From positions 1 through 64,000 of the forward strand of contig NZ_JAAIKA010000001.1 in the NCBI RefSeq assembly GCF_011752015.1: a stretch of 64,000 nt of DNA. The letters are read 5' to 3'. This document shows, piece by piece, positions 51,388 to 59,437 of this stretch. Within the stretch, counting starts at the first letter, position 1. Each line of letters starts with the position of its first letter. The DNA comes from Canibacter zhoujuaniae. GTDB lineage: Bacteria > Actinomycetota > Actinomycetes > Actinomycetales > Microbacteriaceae. The position numbers were made by a program, and so were the translations under genes. The notes beneath the pieces are model-generated. The model was not told where the DNA came from, ran no database searches, and saw only the letters and a program-made list of their open reading frames with translations.

Positions 51388-52840
51388 GCGGGTTTCAGCA
51401 GCGAGACTGGTCGCCTACGATGTGCTGCGGGACGTGGAGGATCGTGACGCCTACGCGAATTTAATGCTGCCGAGCAAGATTCGTGCGGCGCGGCTGAATC
51501 AGCAGGACGCTGGTTTAGCTACTGAACTTACTGCTGGCACACTGCGCCTGCAGGGCTTGTACGACGCAATTATCGCGCACGCTGCTAAGCGCCCAGCTGA
51601 GAAAATTGATGCGCGCACGCTGAGAGTGCTGAGACTCGGTGTGCATCAGTTGCTCTCAATGCGTGTTGCCACTCACGCTGCAATATATGAAACAGTTGAA
51701 TTGCAAAGACTTGTCGCAAACAAAAAAGCGACTGGTTTTGTTAACGGTGTGTTGCGCACAGTCAGCCGGCAGTCAATTGCTGAATGGCGCACAGTCGTCA
51801 CAGAGGAGCTTGCCTCCGCAACAGTGAAAATGGCGGTAGCAGAATCCCACCCCCAGTGGGTTGTGCGAGCCATGGCGGATGCGCTCAAATCTGACGGTCG
51901 TGCCGAAGAATTAGCAGACTTGCTCGCAGCTGATAACACCTCCCCAAGGGTGAACATAGTGTTTCTGCCCGGCCCAGAACAGTCACTGACAGCTGTTATA
52001 GAGCGGGCGCAGGCTGTTTTGGGAGACAAAATCAGCTTTACGGGTGTCAGCCCATTTGGCGCAGAAATAGCGGGTGTGAGCCCAGCTCAAGCGCTCACCG
52101 AGCTGGCAGCGGCGGGTATCACAGCGCGTGTGCAAGATCAGGGCTCACAACTTGCCGCGCTAGCTTTATTGCGCGCAAAACCGGTTGCAGAAAAAGAAGC
52201 ATGGCTCGACCTGTGCGCAGGTCCCGGAGGGAAAACCGCAGTGCTAGCTAATGCGGCTGTTGCCGAGCGCGCAGCTGGCAAAGAAATTAGTTTGCGAGCA
52301 AACGAGGTTTCAGAGCACCGCAGCCGTCTCGTGCGCGAAGCAGTTGCAGACAATAGTGAGCCGGTTTCCTTCGTTACCGCAGACGGTCGTAGCGATACTG
52401 CATACGGGTCGCCCGACACTAAATATGATCGTATTCTGCTCGATGCTCCGTGCTCCGGTCTCGGCGCCTTGCGCCGCCGCCCCGAAGCACGCTGGCGCAA
52501 ACAACCGAGCGATATTCCAGAGCTTGTGCAGCTGCAGGAGCAACTGCTGGAGAAAGCTTATGCGCACCTTGCGCCGAACGGGGTTATTGCGTATGTCACC
52601 TGTTCGCCGCATCTGGCAGAAACTAAGGGAGTTGTTGAGCGCTTTTTACGCAATCATGATGCAGCGGCAGCGCTTGATGTGACCGCACAGTTGGGGCTGC
52701 AAGAATTGCAGACCCTGCGATCCGAAAAACATGCGTCGCAGCGCGCCCTGCAACTCTGGCCGCACGCCCACGGCAGTGACGCAATGTTTATCGCGTTAAT
52801 TATGCGGCAGAGCACAACCGAACAGGAGCTCGGAAACTAA
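51380..52840 (+). CDS. rsmB: 16S rRNA (cytosine-C5-967) methyltransferase
   Basis: Fmu/RsmB-type methyltransferase of 486 residues. An N-terminal NusB-like RNA-binding domain covers about residues 1-150 (RVLRLGVHQLLSM). The C-terminal SAM domain has WLDLCAGPGGKTAVLAN, RILLDAPCSGLGALRRRPEARW with the catalytic-site Cys, and VTCSPHLAE with the second Cys. ATG overlaps fmt. Confidence 0.93.
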   Translation: MAKRVSAARLVAYDVLRDVEDRDAYANLMLPSKIRAARLNQQDAGLATELTAGTLRLQGLYDAIIAHAAKRPAEKIDARTLRVLRLGVHQLLSMRVATHAAIYETVELQRLVANKKATGFVNGVLRTVSRQSIAEWRTVVTEELASATVKMAVAESHPQWVVRAMADALKSDGRAEELADLLAADNTSPRVNIVFLPGPEQSLTAVIERAQAVLGDKISFTGVSPFGAEIAGVSPAQALTELAAAGITARVQDQGSQLAALALLRAKPVAEKEAWLDLCAGPGGKTAVLANAAVAERAAGKEISLRANEVSEHRSRLVREAVADNSEPVSFVTADGRSDTAYGSPDTKYDRILLDAPCSGLGALRRRPEARWRKQPSDIPELVQLQEQLLEKAYAHLAPNGVIAYVTCSPHLAETKGVVERFLRNHDAAAALDVTAQLGLQELQTLRSEKHASQRALQLWPHAHGSDAMFIALIMRQSTTEQELGN

Positions 52841-52846
52841 ACTAAA

Positions 52847-53536
52847 ATGGGCAGAGTGAATAGTGATACCACACACCAGCGGATACACCCGAGCATTCTT
52901 TCTGCAGATTTTGTGAATCTGCAGAGCGAGCTAGAGCGCATTGCAAATGCCGATTTTGTTCACGTGGATGTGATGGATAACCACTTTGTGCCAAATCTGA
53001 CCTTTGGTCCGCCTGTTGTTGAACGCATTCAAGCGGTCTCCCCGATCCCGCTCGATATGCACCTGATGATTAGCAACGCTGACAAATGGGCGCCAGGGTA
53101 CGCCGAAATGGGTGCTGCCTCTGTCACCTTTCACGCCGAAGCTACTGACAATCCGGTTGCGTTAGCACGGCGTATTCGTGAGATCGGAGCGCGTGCCGGT
53201 ATTGCGTTAAAGCCGGGCACTGACGCTGATCCCTACCTTGAGCTGCTTCCGGAGTTTGACATGGTTTTGGTGATGACTGTTGAGCCGGGTTTTGGCGGCC
53301 AGAAATTCATGGCTGACATGATGCCGAAGGTGAAGCAGGTTGCTCAGGCGCGCAAACGCCACGGGATCGACATGTGGCTGCAGGTTGATGGCGGTATTAG
53401 CGTTGACACCATTGGGATTGCCGCGGAAGCTGGCGCTGATACCTTTGTAGCGGGCAGCGCCGTGTATAAGGGTGACCCGAGCGCGCGGATTGCTGAACTT
53501 CGTGCCGCTGCTTTAGCCCACACGTGTGCCGCTTAA
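52847..53536 (+). CDS. rpe: Ribulose-phosphate 3-epimerase
   Basis: Interconverts ribulose 5-phosphate and xylulose 5-phosphate. The 229-residue TIM barrel has HPSILSADFVNLQSEL, FVHVDVMDNHFVPNLTFGP with a catalytic Asp and metal His, MHLMISNADKW, and VEPGFGGQKFM. ATG six bases after rsmB. The C-terminal part has the second catalytic Asp (QVDGGISVDT). Confidence 0.94.
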   Translation: MGRVNSDTTHQRIHPSILSADFVNLQSELERIANADFVHVDVMDNHFVPNLTFGPPVVERIQAVSPIPLDMHLMISNADKWAPGYAEMGAASVTFHAEATDNPVALARRIREIGARAGIALKPGTDADPYLELLPEFDMVLVMTVEPGFGGQKFMADMMPKVKQVAQARKRHGIDMWLQVDGGISVDTIGIAAEAGADTFVAGSAVYKGDPSARIAELRAAALAHTCAA

Positions 53537-53571
53537 ACAACTTATAACGCGCTACTGGAATCCGAGAGATC

Positions 53572-53835
53572 ATGAAAACTTTTGAAGAACTGTTTGCTGA
53601 AGTGAGCGAAAAAGCTCTAACCAGACCGGCCGGCAGCGGCACAGTCGCGCGACTTGACGCCGGAGTGCATCAGATTGGAAAGAAAATTGTTGAAGAAGCG
53701 GCCGAAGTGTGGATGGCAGCTGAGTATGAGAGTGATGCAGAATTGGCGGAAGAAATAAGTCAGTTACTGTATCACCTGCAGGTGCTTATGGTGGCTAAAG
53801 GCCTAACCCTAGACGATGTATATAAGGAGCTGTAA
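53572..53835 (+). CDS. hisE: Phosphoribosyl-ATP pyrophosphatase
   Basis: Second step of histidine synthesis. The 87-residue all-helical protein has [18 protein letters not shown]-type metal-binding Glu residues ([11 protein letters not shown]) and [16 protein letters not shown] after GAGAG. HisI, the next enzyme, is a separate gene further on, as normal in Actinomycetota. Confidence 0.94.
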   Translation: MKTFEELFAEVSEKALTRPAGSGTVARLDAGVHQIGKKIVEEAAEVWMAAEYESDAELAEEISQLLYHLQVLMVAKGLTLDDVYKEL

Positions 53836-53838
53836 CTC

Positions 53839-54705
53839 TTGACCGAGAATAAAATGCTGAGAATCGCAGTTCCAAACAAAGGCTCTCTCTCAGAGACAGC
53901 GGCACAAATGCTTACTGAAGCTGGATACCGCGGGCGTCGCGACAGTCGCACCCTAATCTCGGTTGATGAGCGCAACGGGGTTGAGTTTTTCTATCTGCGC
54001 CCCCGCGATATTGCCACCTATGTTGGTTCTGGCGCGGTTGATGTTGGTATCACCGGGCGCGATCTGCTGCTTGATTCAAACACTGAGGCGACAGAAATAA
54101 GGTCGCTAGACTTTGCTGACTCAACTTTCAGATTTGCCGCCCCGGCAACTGAAATCACCGAACTCGCGCAGCTCGAAAGTAAACGTGTTGCAACAAGCTA
54201 CCCAAAGCTTGTCGGTGATTTTCTTGCGGCGCGCGGCATCAGCGCAAAACTTGTAAAGCTTGAGGGGGCGGTGGAATCTGCTGTGCGGCTTGGTGTTGCC
54301 GATGCGGTTGCCGACGTGGTTTCAACCGGCGCAACACTGCGCGCAGCAGGGCTTACAATTTTCGGGCCGATAATCCTCGAATCAACAGCGATCCTTATCG
54401 GAACAGAGCCGTCTCTGCCGCAGAATAACTCGGCAACCAACCGGCTGCTGCAGCGCCTTGAGGGCGTTCTTGTTGCGCGCAAGTACGTCATGCTGGAGTA
54501 CGATCTCGAAGCTGAAAAATTGGAGGCGGCCACCGCTATTAGCCCGGGCATGGAAGCGCCAACAGTCTCCCCGCTATCCACCGCCGGTTGGGTGGCGGTG
54601 CGCGTCATGGTGCCCAGCGATGAGACCGCACCAATTATGGACAGACTGCATGAGCTCGGGGCAAAAGCCATTATCGTCACCTCAATTCACGCGGCAAGAA
54701 TTTAA
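53839..54705 (+). CDS. hisG: ATP phosphoribosyltransferase, long form
   Basis: First and feedback-controlled step of histidine synthesis. The 288-residue protein is the long type: catalytic domains with [24 protein letters not shown] and [13 protein letters not shown], plus a C-terminal regulatory ACT-like domain of about 75 residues that binds histidine. TTG 53839 is eight bases after AAGGAG; ATG 53854 lies too far from it. Confidence 0.94.
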   Translation: MTENKMLRIAVPNKGSLSETAAQMLTEAGYRGRRDSRTLISVDERNGVEFFYLRPRDIATYVGSGAVDVGITGRDLLLDSNTEATEIRSLDFADSTFRFAAPATEITELAQLESKRVATSYPKLVGDFLAARGISAKLVKLEGAVESAVRLGVADAVADVVSTGATLRAAGLTIFGPIILESTAILIGTEPSLPQNNSATNRLLQRLEGVLVARKYVMLEYDLEAEKLEAATAISPGMEAPTVSPLSTAGWVAVRVMVPSDETAPIMDRLHELGAKAIIVTSIHAARI

Positions 54706-54709
54706 GCTA

Positions 54710-55483
54710 ATGTCAGTTACCGCTCGTGTGATCCCCTGTCTCGACGTTGCCGCTGGCCGCGTCGTGAAGGGTGTGAATTTTCTAAATCTTAAAGATGCCG
54801 GTGATCCGGTTGAGTTAGGCGCAAAATACGCTGCTGCGGGCGCCGACGAAATAACGTTTCTGGATGTGACAGCAACGGTTGATGAGCGTGCGACAACCTA
54901 TGACATCGTGCAGCGCACCGCTGAGAGTGTGTTTATCCCGCTCACGGTCGGCGGGGGTGTGCGCAGCGCTGAAGATGTTGCACGTCTGTTGGGTGTGGGA
55001 GCAGATAAAGTTGGTGTGAATTCAGCGGCAATTGCCCGGCCGGAGCTGCTGAATGAGATAGCCGACAGGTTTGGCAATCAGGTGCTTGTGCTTTCCCTGG
55101 ATATTAAACGTTCTGACCGTGCGCCGTCAGGTTTTATTGTAACCACGCACGGTGGCAAAAAAGAGACAGATTTGGACGCCCTCGTTTGGGCGCGAGAAGC
55201 GATCACACGCGGGGCTGGCGAGTTATTAGTGAACTCAATGGACGCCGACGGCACCAAAGCCGGGTTCGATATTGAGCTCATCGAAAAGATTGCCGACTTC
55301 TCGACAGTCCCTGTAATTGCGTCAGGAGGTGCCGGCAGGGCTGCTGACTTCGCCCCTGCGATCACCGCCGGTGCCGATGCGGTGCTGGCTGCATCGGTGT
55401 TTCACCACGGGATCCTCACCATCGAAGAGGTAAAAGAAGCGATGCGCGAAAGCGGTATCAGCGTGCGACAGAGCAGGGTTTAA
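54710..55483 (+). CDS. hisF: Imidazole glycerol phosphate synthase subunit HisF
   Basis: Cyclase subunit that makes imidazole glycerol phosphate and AICAR with ammonia from HisH. The 257-residue barrel has [18 protein letters not shown] with catalytic Asp, and [10 protein letters not shown] with the second. ATG 54710 follows the hisG stop by four bases; a longer frame beginning in hisG is not real. hisH and hisA are not in the window, so the pathway is split between loci. Confidence 0.95.
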   Translation: MSVTARVIPCLDVAAGRVVKGVNFLNLKDAGDPVELGAKYAAAGADEITFLDVTATVDERATTYDIVQRTAESVFIPLTVGGGVRSAEDVARLLGVGADKVGVNSAAIARPELLNEIADRFGNQVLVLSLDIKRSDRAPSGFIVTTHGGKKETDLDALVWAREAITRGAGELLVNSMDADGTKAGFDIELIEKIADFSTVPVIASGGAGRAADFAPAITAGADAVLAASVFHHGILTIEEVKEAMRESGISVRQSRV

Positions 55484-55486
55484 CTT

Positions 55487-55837
55487 ATGGATATCGCAAA
55501 AATTCAGTTTAACGAACACGGCCTTGTGCCAGCTATCGTGCAAGATCACGAATCTCGTGAAGTGCTAATGATGGCCTGGATGAACAAAACAGCGCTGAGC
55601 AGAACTCTCGCCGAAGGGCGGGTTACCTACTGGTCACGTTCACGTGGCGAGCTGTGGCGGAAGGGAGACACCTCCGGTCATAAGCAGTTCGTTAAAGAGA
55701 TTCGATACGACTGCGACGGAGATACACTTTTGCTGCTGGTTGAACAGCTGGGCGCAGCTTGCCACCTAGGCACTCGCTCCTGTTTTGAAACCGGGAGCCT
55801 GCCGGTGCTCTTGTGCGCAGAAACCGAGGGAGAGTAG
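55487..55837 (+). CDS. hisI: Phosphoribosyl-AMP cyclohydrolase
   Basis: Third step of histidine synthesis, opening the adenine ring. The 116-residue zinc enzyme has [42 protein letters not shown] and [12 protein letters not shown] with the zinc Cys residues. ATG three bases after hisF; trpE follows after six. Confidence 0.95.
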   Translation: MDIAKIQFNEHGLVPAIVQDHESREVLMMAWMNKTALSRTLAEGRVTYWSRSRGELWRKGDTSGHKQFVKEIRYDCDGDTLLLLVEQLGAACHLGTRSCFETGSLPVLLCAETEGE

Positions 55838-55843
55838 ACAAAG

Positions 55844-57385
55844 ATGCGGCTCACAACTTCTTACGCTGATTTTGCGGCGGATCGAGTGACACAAAAAATA
55901 GTCCCGGTTTGTCGCGAGCTGTTTGCTGATGCTGACACCCCTGTTAGCATTTACCGCAAACTAACCGGCGGCCGATCAGGAACCTTCCTGCTGGAGTCAG
56001 CGGCGCAGGGTATTTTTGACCGCTACAGTTTTGTCGGTGTGCAGTCTTTCGGCGTGCTCACAGAACGGCAGGGGAAAGCGCACTGGGAGCCCAATCTAGC
56101 GCTTCCCAATCCGGTAGATGAAAACAGGCTGCTGCCTGGTGGTGTGTCTCATCTCGATCCGGTTGCAGCTGTTGCAGCGGTTTATAACCATTGGGAAGGA
56201 TCAACCCACCCCGAGCTGCCGCCGCTGGTCAGCGGCTTTGTTGGCTATCTTGGCTGGGAGAGTGTTGTCGAGTTTGAAAACATTCAACCGCAGTCTGACG
56301 ACGAACCGCTTGTGCCGCGGCAGTACCTTGGTTTTGTTGCAGATCTTGCTGTAATAGACCATCGCGAGGGAACTGTTACACTGGTCGCCAATGTGCTGAC
56401 AGATAATGATTTAAGCGAGGCAGAAGCAGAATCTCAGTGGCAGCTAGCGCAGCAGCGTCTTGACGTCATGCAGGAAGCCCTTAGAGAGGCAGCAGCAACC
56501 CCGGTGGGTGTGATTGACAAAGAAATCGTTGCTGAAGCTGTGCGACGCACAAGCCAGGAAGAGTTTTTTGCGGGTGTTGCGCGCACAAAACAGCACATAA
56601 TTGACGGTGATGCCTTCCAGGTGGTGCTGTCTCAGCGCTTTGAGCTTGAAAACCATGCTGATCCGCTCGATGTTTACCGCGTTTTACGCCATCTGAACCC
56701 GAGCCCTTATCTTTATTTGCTGAGCGCGAGTGATGCCTCCGGCGCGCCCTTCGCAGTTGTTGGATCAAGCCCTGAAGCGCTTATCACCGTGCAGGGGGAG
56801 CAGGTGCTCACCCATCCGATTGCGGGCAGCAGACCACGTGGTGCGAATCCCGATGAGGATGCAGCCCTCGCAGCAGAGCTGCTCGCCGATCAGAAGGAGC
56901 GTTCTGAACACCTCATGCTCGTAGATCTGTCGCGAAACGATCTATCACGCGTGTGTGAGCCGGGCTCAGTCGCAGTGACTGAATTTATGGAGATTGAGCG
57001 TTTCAGCCATGTTACCCACATCTCCTCAACCGTCGAGGGTAAACTGCGCGCTGACTGTTCGCCGGTGGATGCACTGGTTGCAACATTCCCTGCGGGAACG
57101 CTCTCGGGCGCGCCAAAACCGTGGGCGCTCCGGATCATAAATGATCTCGAGCCGGTGCGCCGCGGGGTTTACGGCGGTGTCGTAGGCTATTTCGGCCTGG
57201 GGGGTAACGCTGATTTAGCGATCGCTATTCGCACTGCGACACTTAAGGGGGATACCGCCTATGTGCAGGCAGGCGCCGGTCTCGTCGCAGATTCAGATCC
57301 TGTCAGCGAAGATGCTGAGTGTCGAAACAAAGCGGCTGCGCCGCTCAGAGCGGTTGCCATCGCAAATACTTTGCGTGCAGCTTAG
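55844..57385 (+). CDS. trpE: Anthranilate synthase component I
   Basis: Makes anthranilate from chorismate and ammonia. The 513-residue protein has the Trp-binding LLES motif (GTFLLESAAQG) and the chorismate-binding domain: VGSSPEALITVQ, HPIAGSRPRG, DLSRNDLSRVC and FPAGTLSGAPK, then YVQAGAGLVADSDP. ATG start after a weak purine tract. trpG, trpC, trpB and trpA do not follow; only the trp-associated membrane gene does. No leader peptide with Trp codons was seen. Confidence 0.95.
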   Translation: MRLTTSYADFAADRVTQKIVPVCRELFADADTPVSIYRKLTGGRSGTFLLESAAQGIFDRYSFVGVQSFGVLTERQGKAHWEPNLALPNPVDENRLLPGGVSHLDPVAAVAAVYNHWEGSTHPELPPLVSGFVGYLGWESVVEFENIQPQSDDEPLVPRQYLGFVADLAVIDHREGTVTLVANVLTDNDLSEAEAESQWQLAQQRLDVMQEALREAAATPVGVIDKEIVAEAVRRTSQEEFFAGVARTKQHIIDGDAFQVVLSQRFELENHADPLDVYRVLRHLNPSPYLYLLSASDASGAPFAVVGSSPEALITVQGEQVLTHPIAGSRPRGANPDEDAALAAELLADQKERSEHLMLVDLSRNDLSRVCEPGSVAVTEFMEIERFSHVTHISSTVEGKLRADCSPVDALVATFPAGTLSGAPKPWALRIINDLEPVRRGVYGGVVGYFGLGGNADLAIAIRTATLKGDTAYVQAGAGLVADSDPVSEDAECRNKAAAPLRAVAIANTLRAA

Positions 57386-57405
57386 ACTGTTAGATTTATA
57401 CTGTC

Positions 57406-58044
57406 ATGCGGAAAATAACCGAGCTGAAAACAGTGGTGATTGTAGCGCTCTTTGGTGCGGCGCTGCTGTTAGTAAGCCTCAGCCAGGTGTGGTTTAATTT
57501 CAAGCTACAGCCGGGTGTTGCCGTCGTAGATGAGTTCACCGTGACAGGCGCTGAAACAACCGCGAGTTTGATTGCGGCAACGCTTGCCGCTATCGCCGCA
57601 ACCCTGGCATTACCGGCTTTGAATCGAGTGCTGCGCTATCTGTGCCTGACAGTGACCGGTTTAGCAGCTATTGCCTGCCTATATATCGTAACTACGTTTG
57701 TAATTATGCCGGTTACTGCCGGTGGTAAACAGCTTGCAGAACTGACAGGCATTACCGGTGAAGGTGCCACATACGCCGTTACTGAAATTGCAACATCCGG
57801 TGTTGTCGCGCTCACATACGTTGGCGCAGCTTTGCTGGTTCTCGCCACTGTTTTAGGGCTTGCTGGAAATCGTCGCTGGCAGTCTGGACGCTCAAAATAT
57901 GACACCGTCGCAGACTCTAAAAAGAGGCGGGAAGCAGCTACTGTGCAGAGCGAAAAACGGGGTAGAAGTGACAATCCTGTAAGCTCTGACGACCGTATTT
58001 CAGATTGGGATGCAATCAGCGACGGCCACGATCCTTCCCTTTGA
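57406..58044 (+). CDS. Trp-associated membrane protein (TIGR02234 type)
   Basis: A 212-residue protein with four membrane helices (about 5-25, 45-68, 72-100 and 125-150) and a basic tail of about 55 residues. It matches the conserved membrane protein that follows trpE in Actinomycetota, by position and topology and by the SQVWF start after the first helix. Function is not known. ATG without an SD; TAGATT lies nine bases upstream. Confidence 0.8.
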   Translation: MRKITELKTVVIVALFGAALLLVSLSQVWFNFKLQPGVAVVDEFTVTGAETTASLIAATLAAIAATLALPALNRVLRYLCLTVTGLAAIACLYIVTTFVIMPVTAGGKQLAELTGITGEGATYAVTEIATSGVVALTYVGAALLVLATVLGLAGNRRWQSGRSKYDTVADSKKRREAATVQSEKRGRSDNPVSSDDRISDWDAISDGHDPSL

Positions 58045-58072
58045 TAGCAGCTGTTTGAGACGACACGCCTCC

Positions 58073-58507
58073 TCAGTCGGCGCGGTTAACGAGCGCGGTT
58101 GCCGCCCGTGTAACGTAGTCGCGGATGGCTGTATCGTGCATCGGGGGTAGTTTTACAACATCTAAAGCAGCATTCATGTGTAACAGCCAGCGGTCGCGGG
58201 CGACAGCGTTGATAGGGTAGGCGGCATGCCGCATACGCAGCCGTGGATGGCCTCTCTGCTCAGAGTAGGTGGTGGGCCCACCCCAGTATTGTTCGAGAAA
58301 CTTTTGGAGACGCCAGATAGCGCCCTCCCAATCGTTATCGGGATACATCGGAGCTAAAATTTCATCATTTTGCACCCTGCGATAGAATTCCCGCACAATT
58401 TTTTCGAAAGTTTCACTGCCACCAACATGTGACCACACCGTATCTAAGACAGCATCGCCCGTCGCGCTAGAGCGCAGTGTTAGCTGTGGTTTTGGTGTGT
58501 TAGGCAT
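58073..58507 (-). CDS. Group II truncated haemoglobin (GlbO type)
   Basis: Heme protein of 144 residues that binds oxygen or NO. The truncated globin fold shows VGGSETFEKIVREFYRRVQND (helices A/B), YPDNDWEGAIWRLQKFLEQYWGGP and the proximal His in RLRMRHAAYPI. Trp in RDRWLLHM is typical of group II. Starts inside the end of the mscS gene, overlapping by eight bases, so the two are an operon with the channel first. Confidence 0.9.
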   Translation of the reverse strand: MPNTPKPQLTLRSSATGDAVLDTVWSHVGGSETFEKIVREFYRRVQNDEILAPMYPDNDWEGAIWRLQKFLEQYWGGPTTYSEQRGHPRLRMRHAAYPINAVARDRWLLHMNAALDVVKLPPMHDTAIRDYVTRAATALVNRAD

Positions 58508-59396
58508 TCCCGGGCCTTAAAATGTTTACCGTCTGTGGTGCGAGTTCCAAACCCTGCTCTTGGAAGTACTTCTGAATCTGCAGGCGTACAGCGCGCGAAA
58601 CAGCGCCCTGCACCTCAGGGCGAGTGCGGATGGTCAGCCGTATTGTCGCTCTATCACCCGCGAGTGCCTGCACACCCCACATCTCTGGTGTGCCGGTTAC
58701 CTTCCGGCGGATTTCTGGAATTTGGATCGCCTGTTTGGCTGACTCCAGGGCTGCAGTCTGGGCTCGTTCAAGGTCGGTGTTTGCTGCAACGGTGATGTCA
58801 ATCACAGCCTGACCGTAACCCTGCGACATATTACCCAGAGTTAGAATCTCACCGTTTCGCACAAACCATAATGTGCCGTCGAGTGCGCGCACCTGCGTTA
58901 TTCGGACGCCCACATCTTCAACAGTGCCTGAGACCTCACCCACTGTAATGTAATCGCCGACACCAATTTGGTCTTCAAAAACCATAAATATGCCGTTTAA
59001 GACATCTTTTACAATAGATTGCGCACCAAATGCGAGGCCGGCGCCGATGAAGCCTGCTGAGGCCAAAATAGCGGTTAGGTCTATTCCGAACTCGTGCAGC
59101 ACAAGCACGAGTGTGACGGCCACAATAATCCATGTGATAACACTGCGCCCAACAGCGCCGAGGGTGCGGGTGCGCTGAATTGCGCGCTCCCGCACCAGCC
59201 CTGAGGTGGAGATTTCGGCTGTTGAATCGGTTGCCTGAGCTTTCTTTACGCCGTGCACAAAACGATCAACCGCCTGCTTAATTCCGAAACGCAAACCCCA
59301 CCAGAGGAAGAAAGCGAGTACGAGAATAAACAGAATGCGCCACGCTGTTTCATTGTCGGTAAAGAAATCTCTGATTGCGAGCCAGATTGCTTCCAC
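58500..59396 (-). CDS. mscS: MscS-family mechanosensitive channel
   Basis: Channel of 298 residues that releases solutes in osmotic downshock. Three membrane segments (about 18-40, 88-108 and 112-135) are followed by the MscS pore and beta domain (ILASAGFIGAGLAFGAQSIVKD, then GVGDYITVGEVSGTVEDVGVR). GTG start after TTGGAG. Downstream of pepN in the same direction with 41 bases between them. Confidence 0.9.
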   Translation of the reverse strand: MEAIWLAIRDFFTDNETAWRILFILVLAFFLWWGLRFGIKQAVDRFVHGVKKAQATDSTAEISTSGLVRERAIQRTRTLGAVGRSVITWIIVAVTLVLVLHEFGIDLTAILASAGFIGAGLAFGAQSIVKDVLNGIFMVFEDQIGVGDYITVGEVSGTVEDVGVRITQVRALDGTLWFVRNGEILTLGNMSQGYGQAVIDITVAANTDLERAQTAALESAKQAIQIPEIRRKVTGTPEMWGVQALAGDRATIRLTIRTRPEVQGAVSRAVRLQIQKYFQEQGLELAPQTVNILRPGNA

Positions 59397-59437
59397 GGGT
59401 CACTCCAAACGGTTTCCTACGAAACCTCTAAGAAGGG

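Noticed and set aside
54458-54709. N-terminal extension of hisF by 84 codons
   Set aside because: It lies wholly within hisG in another frame; HisF proteins start with [13 protein letters not shown], and an ATG sits at that point (54710).
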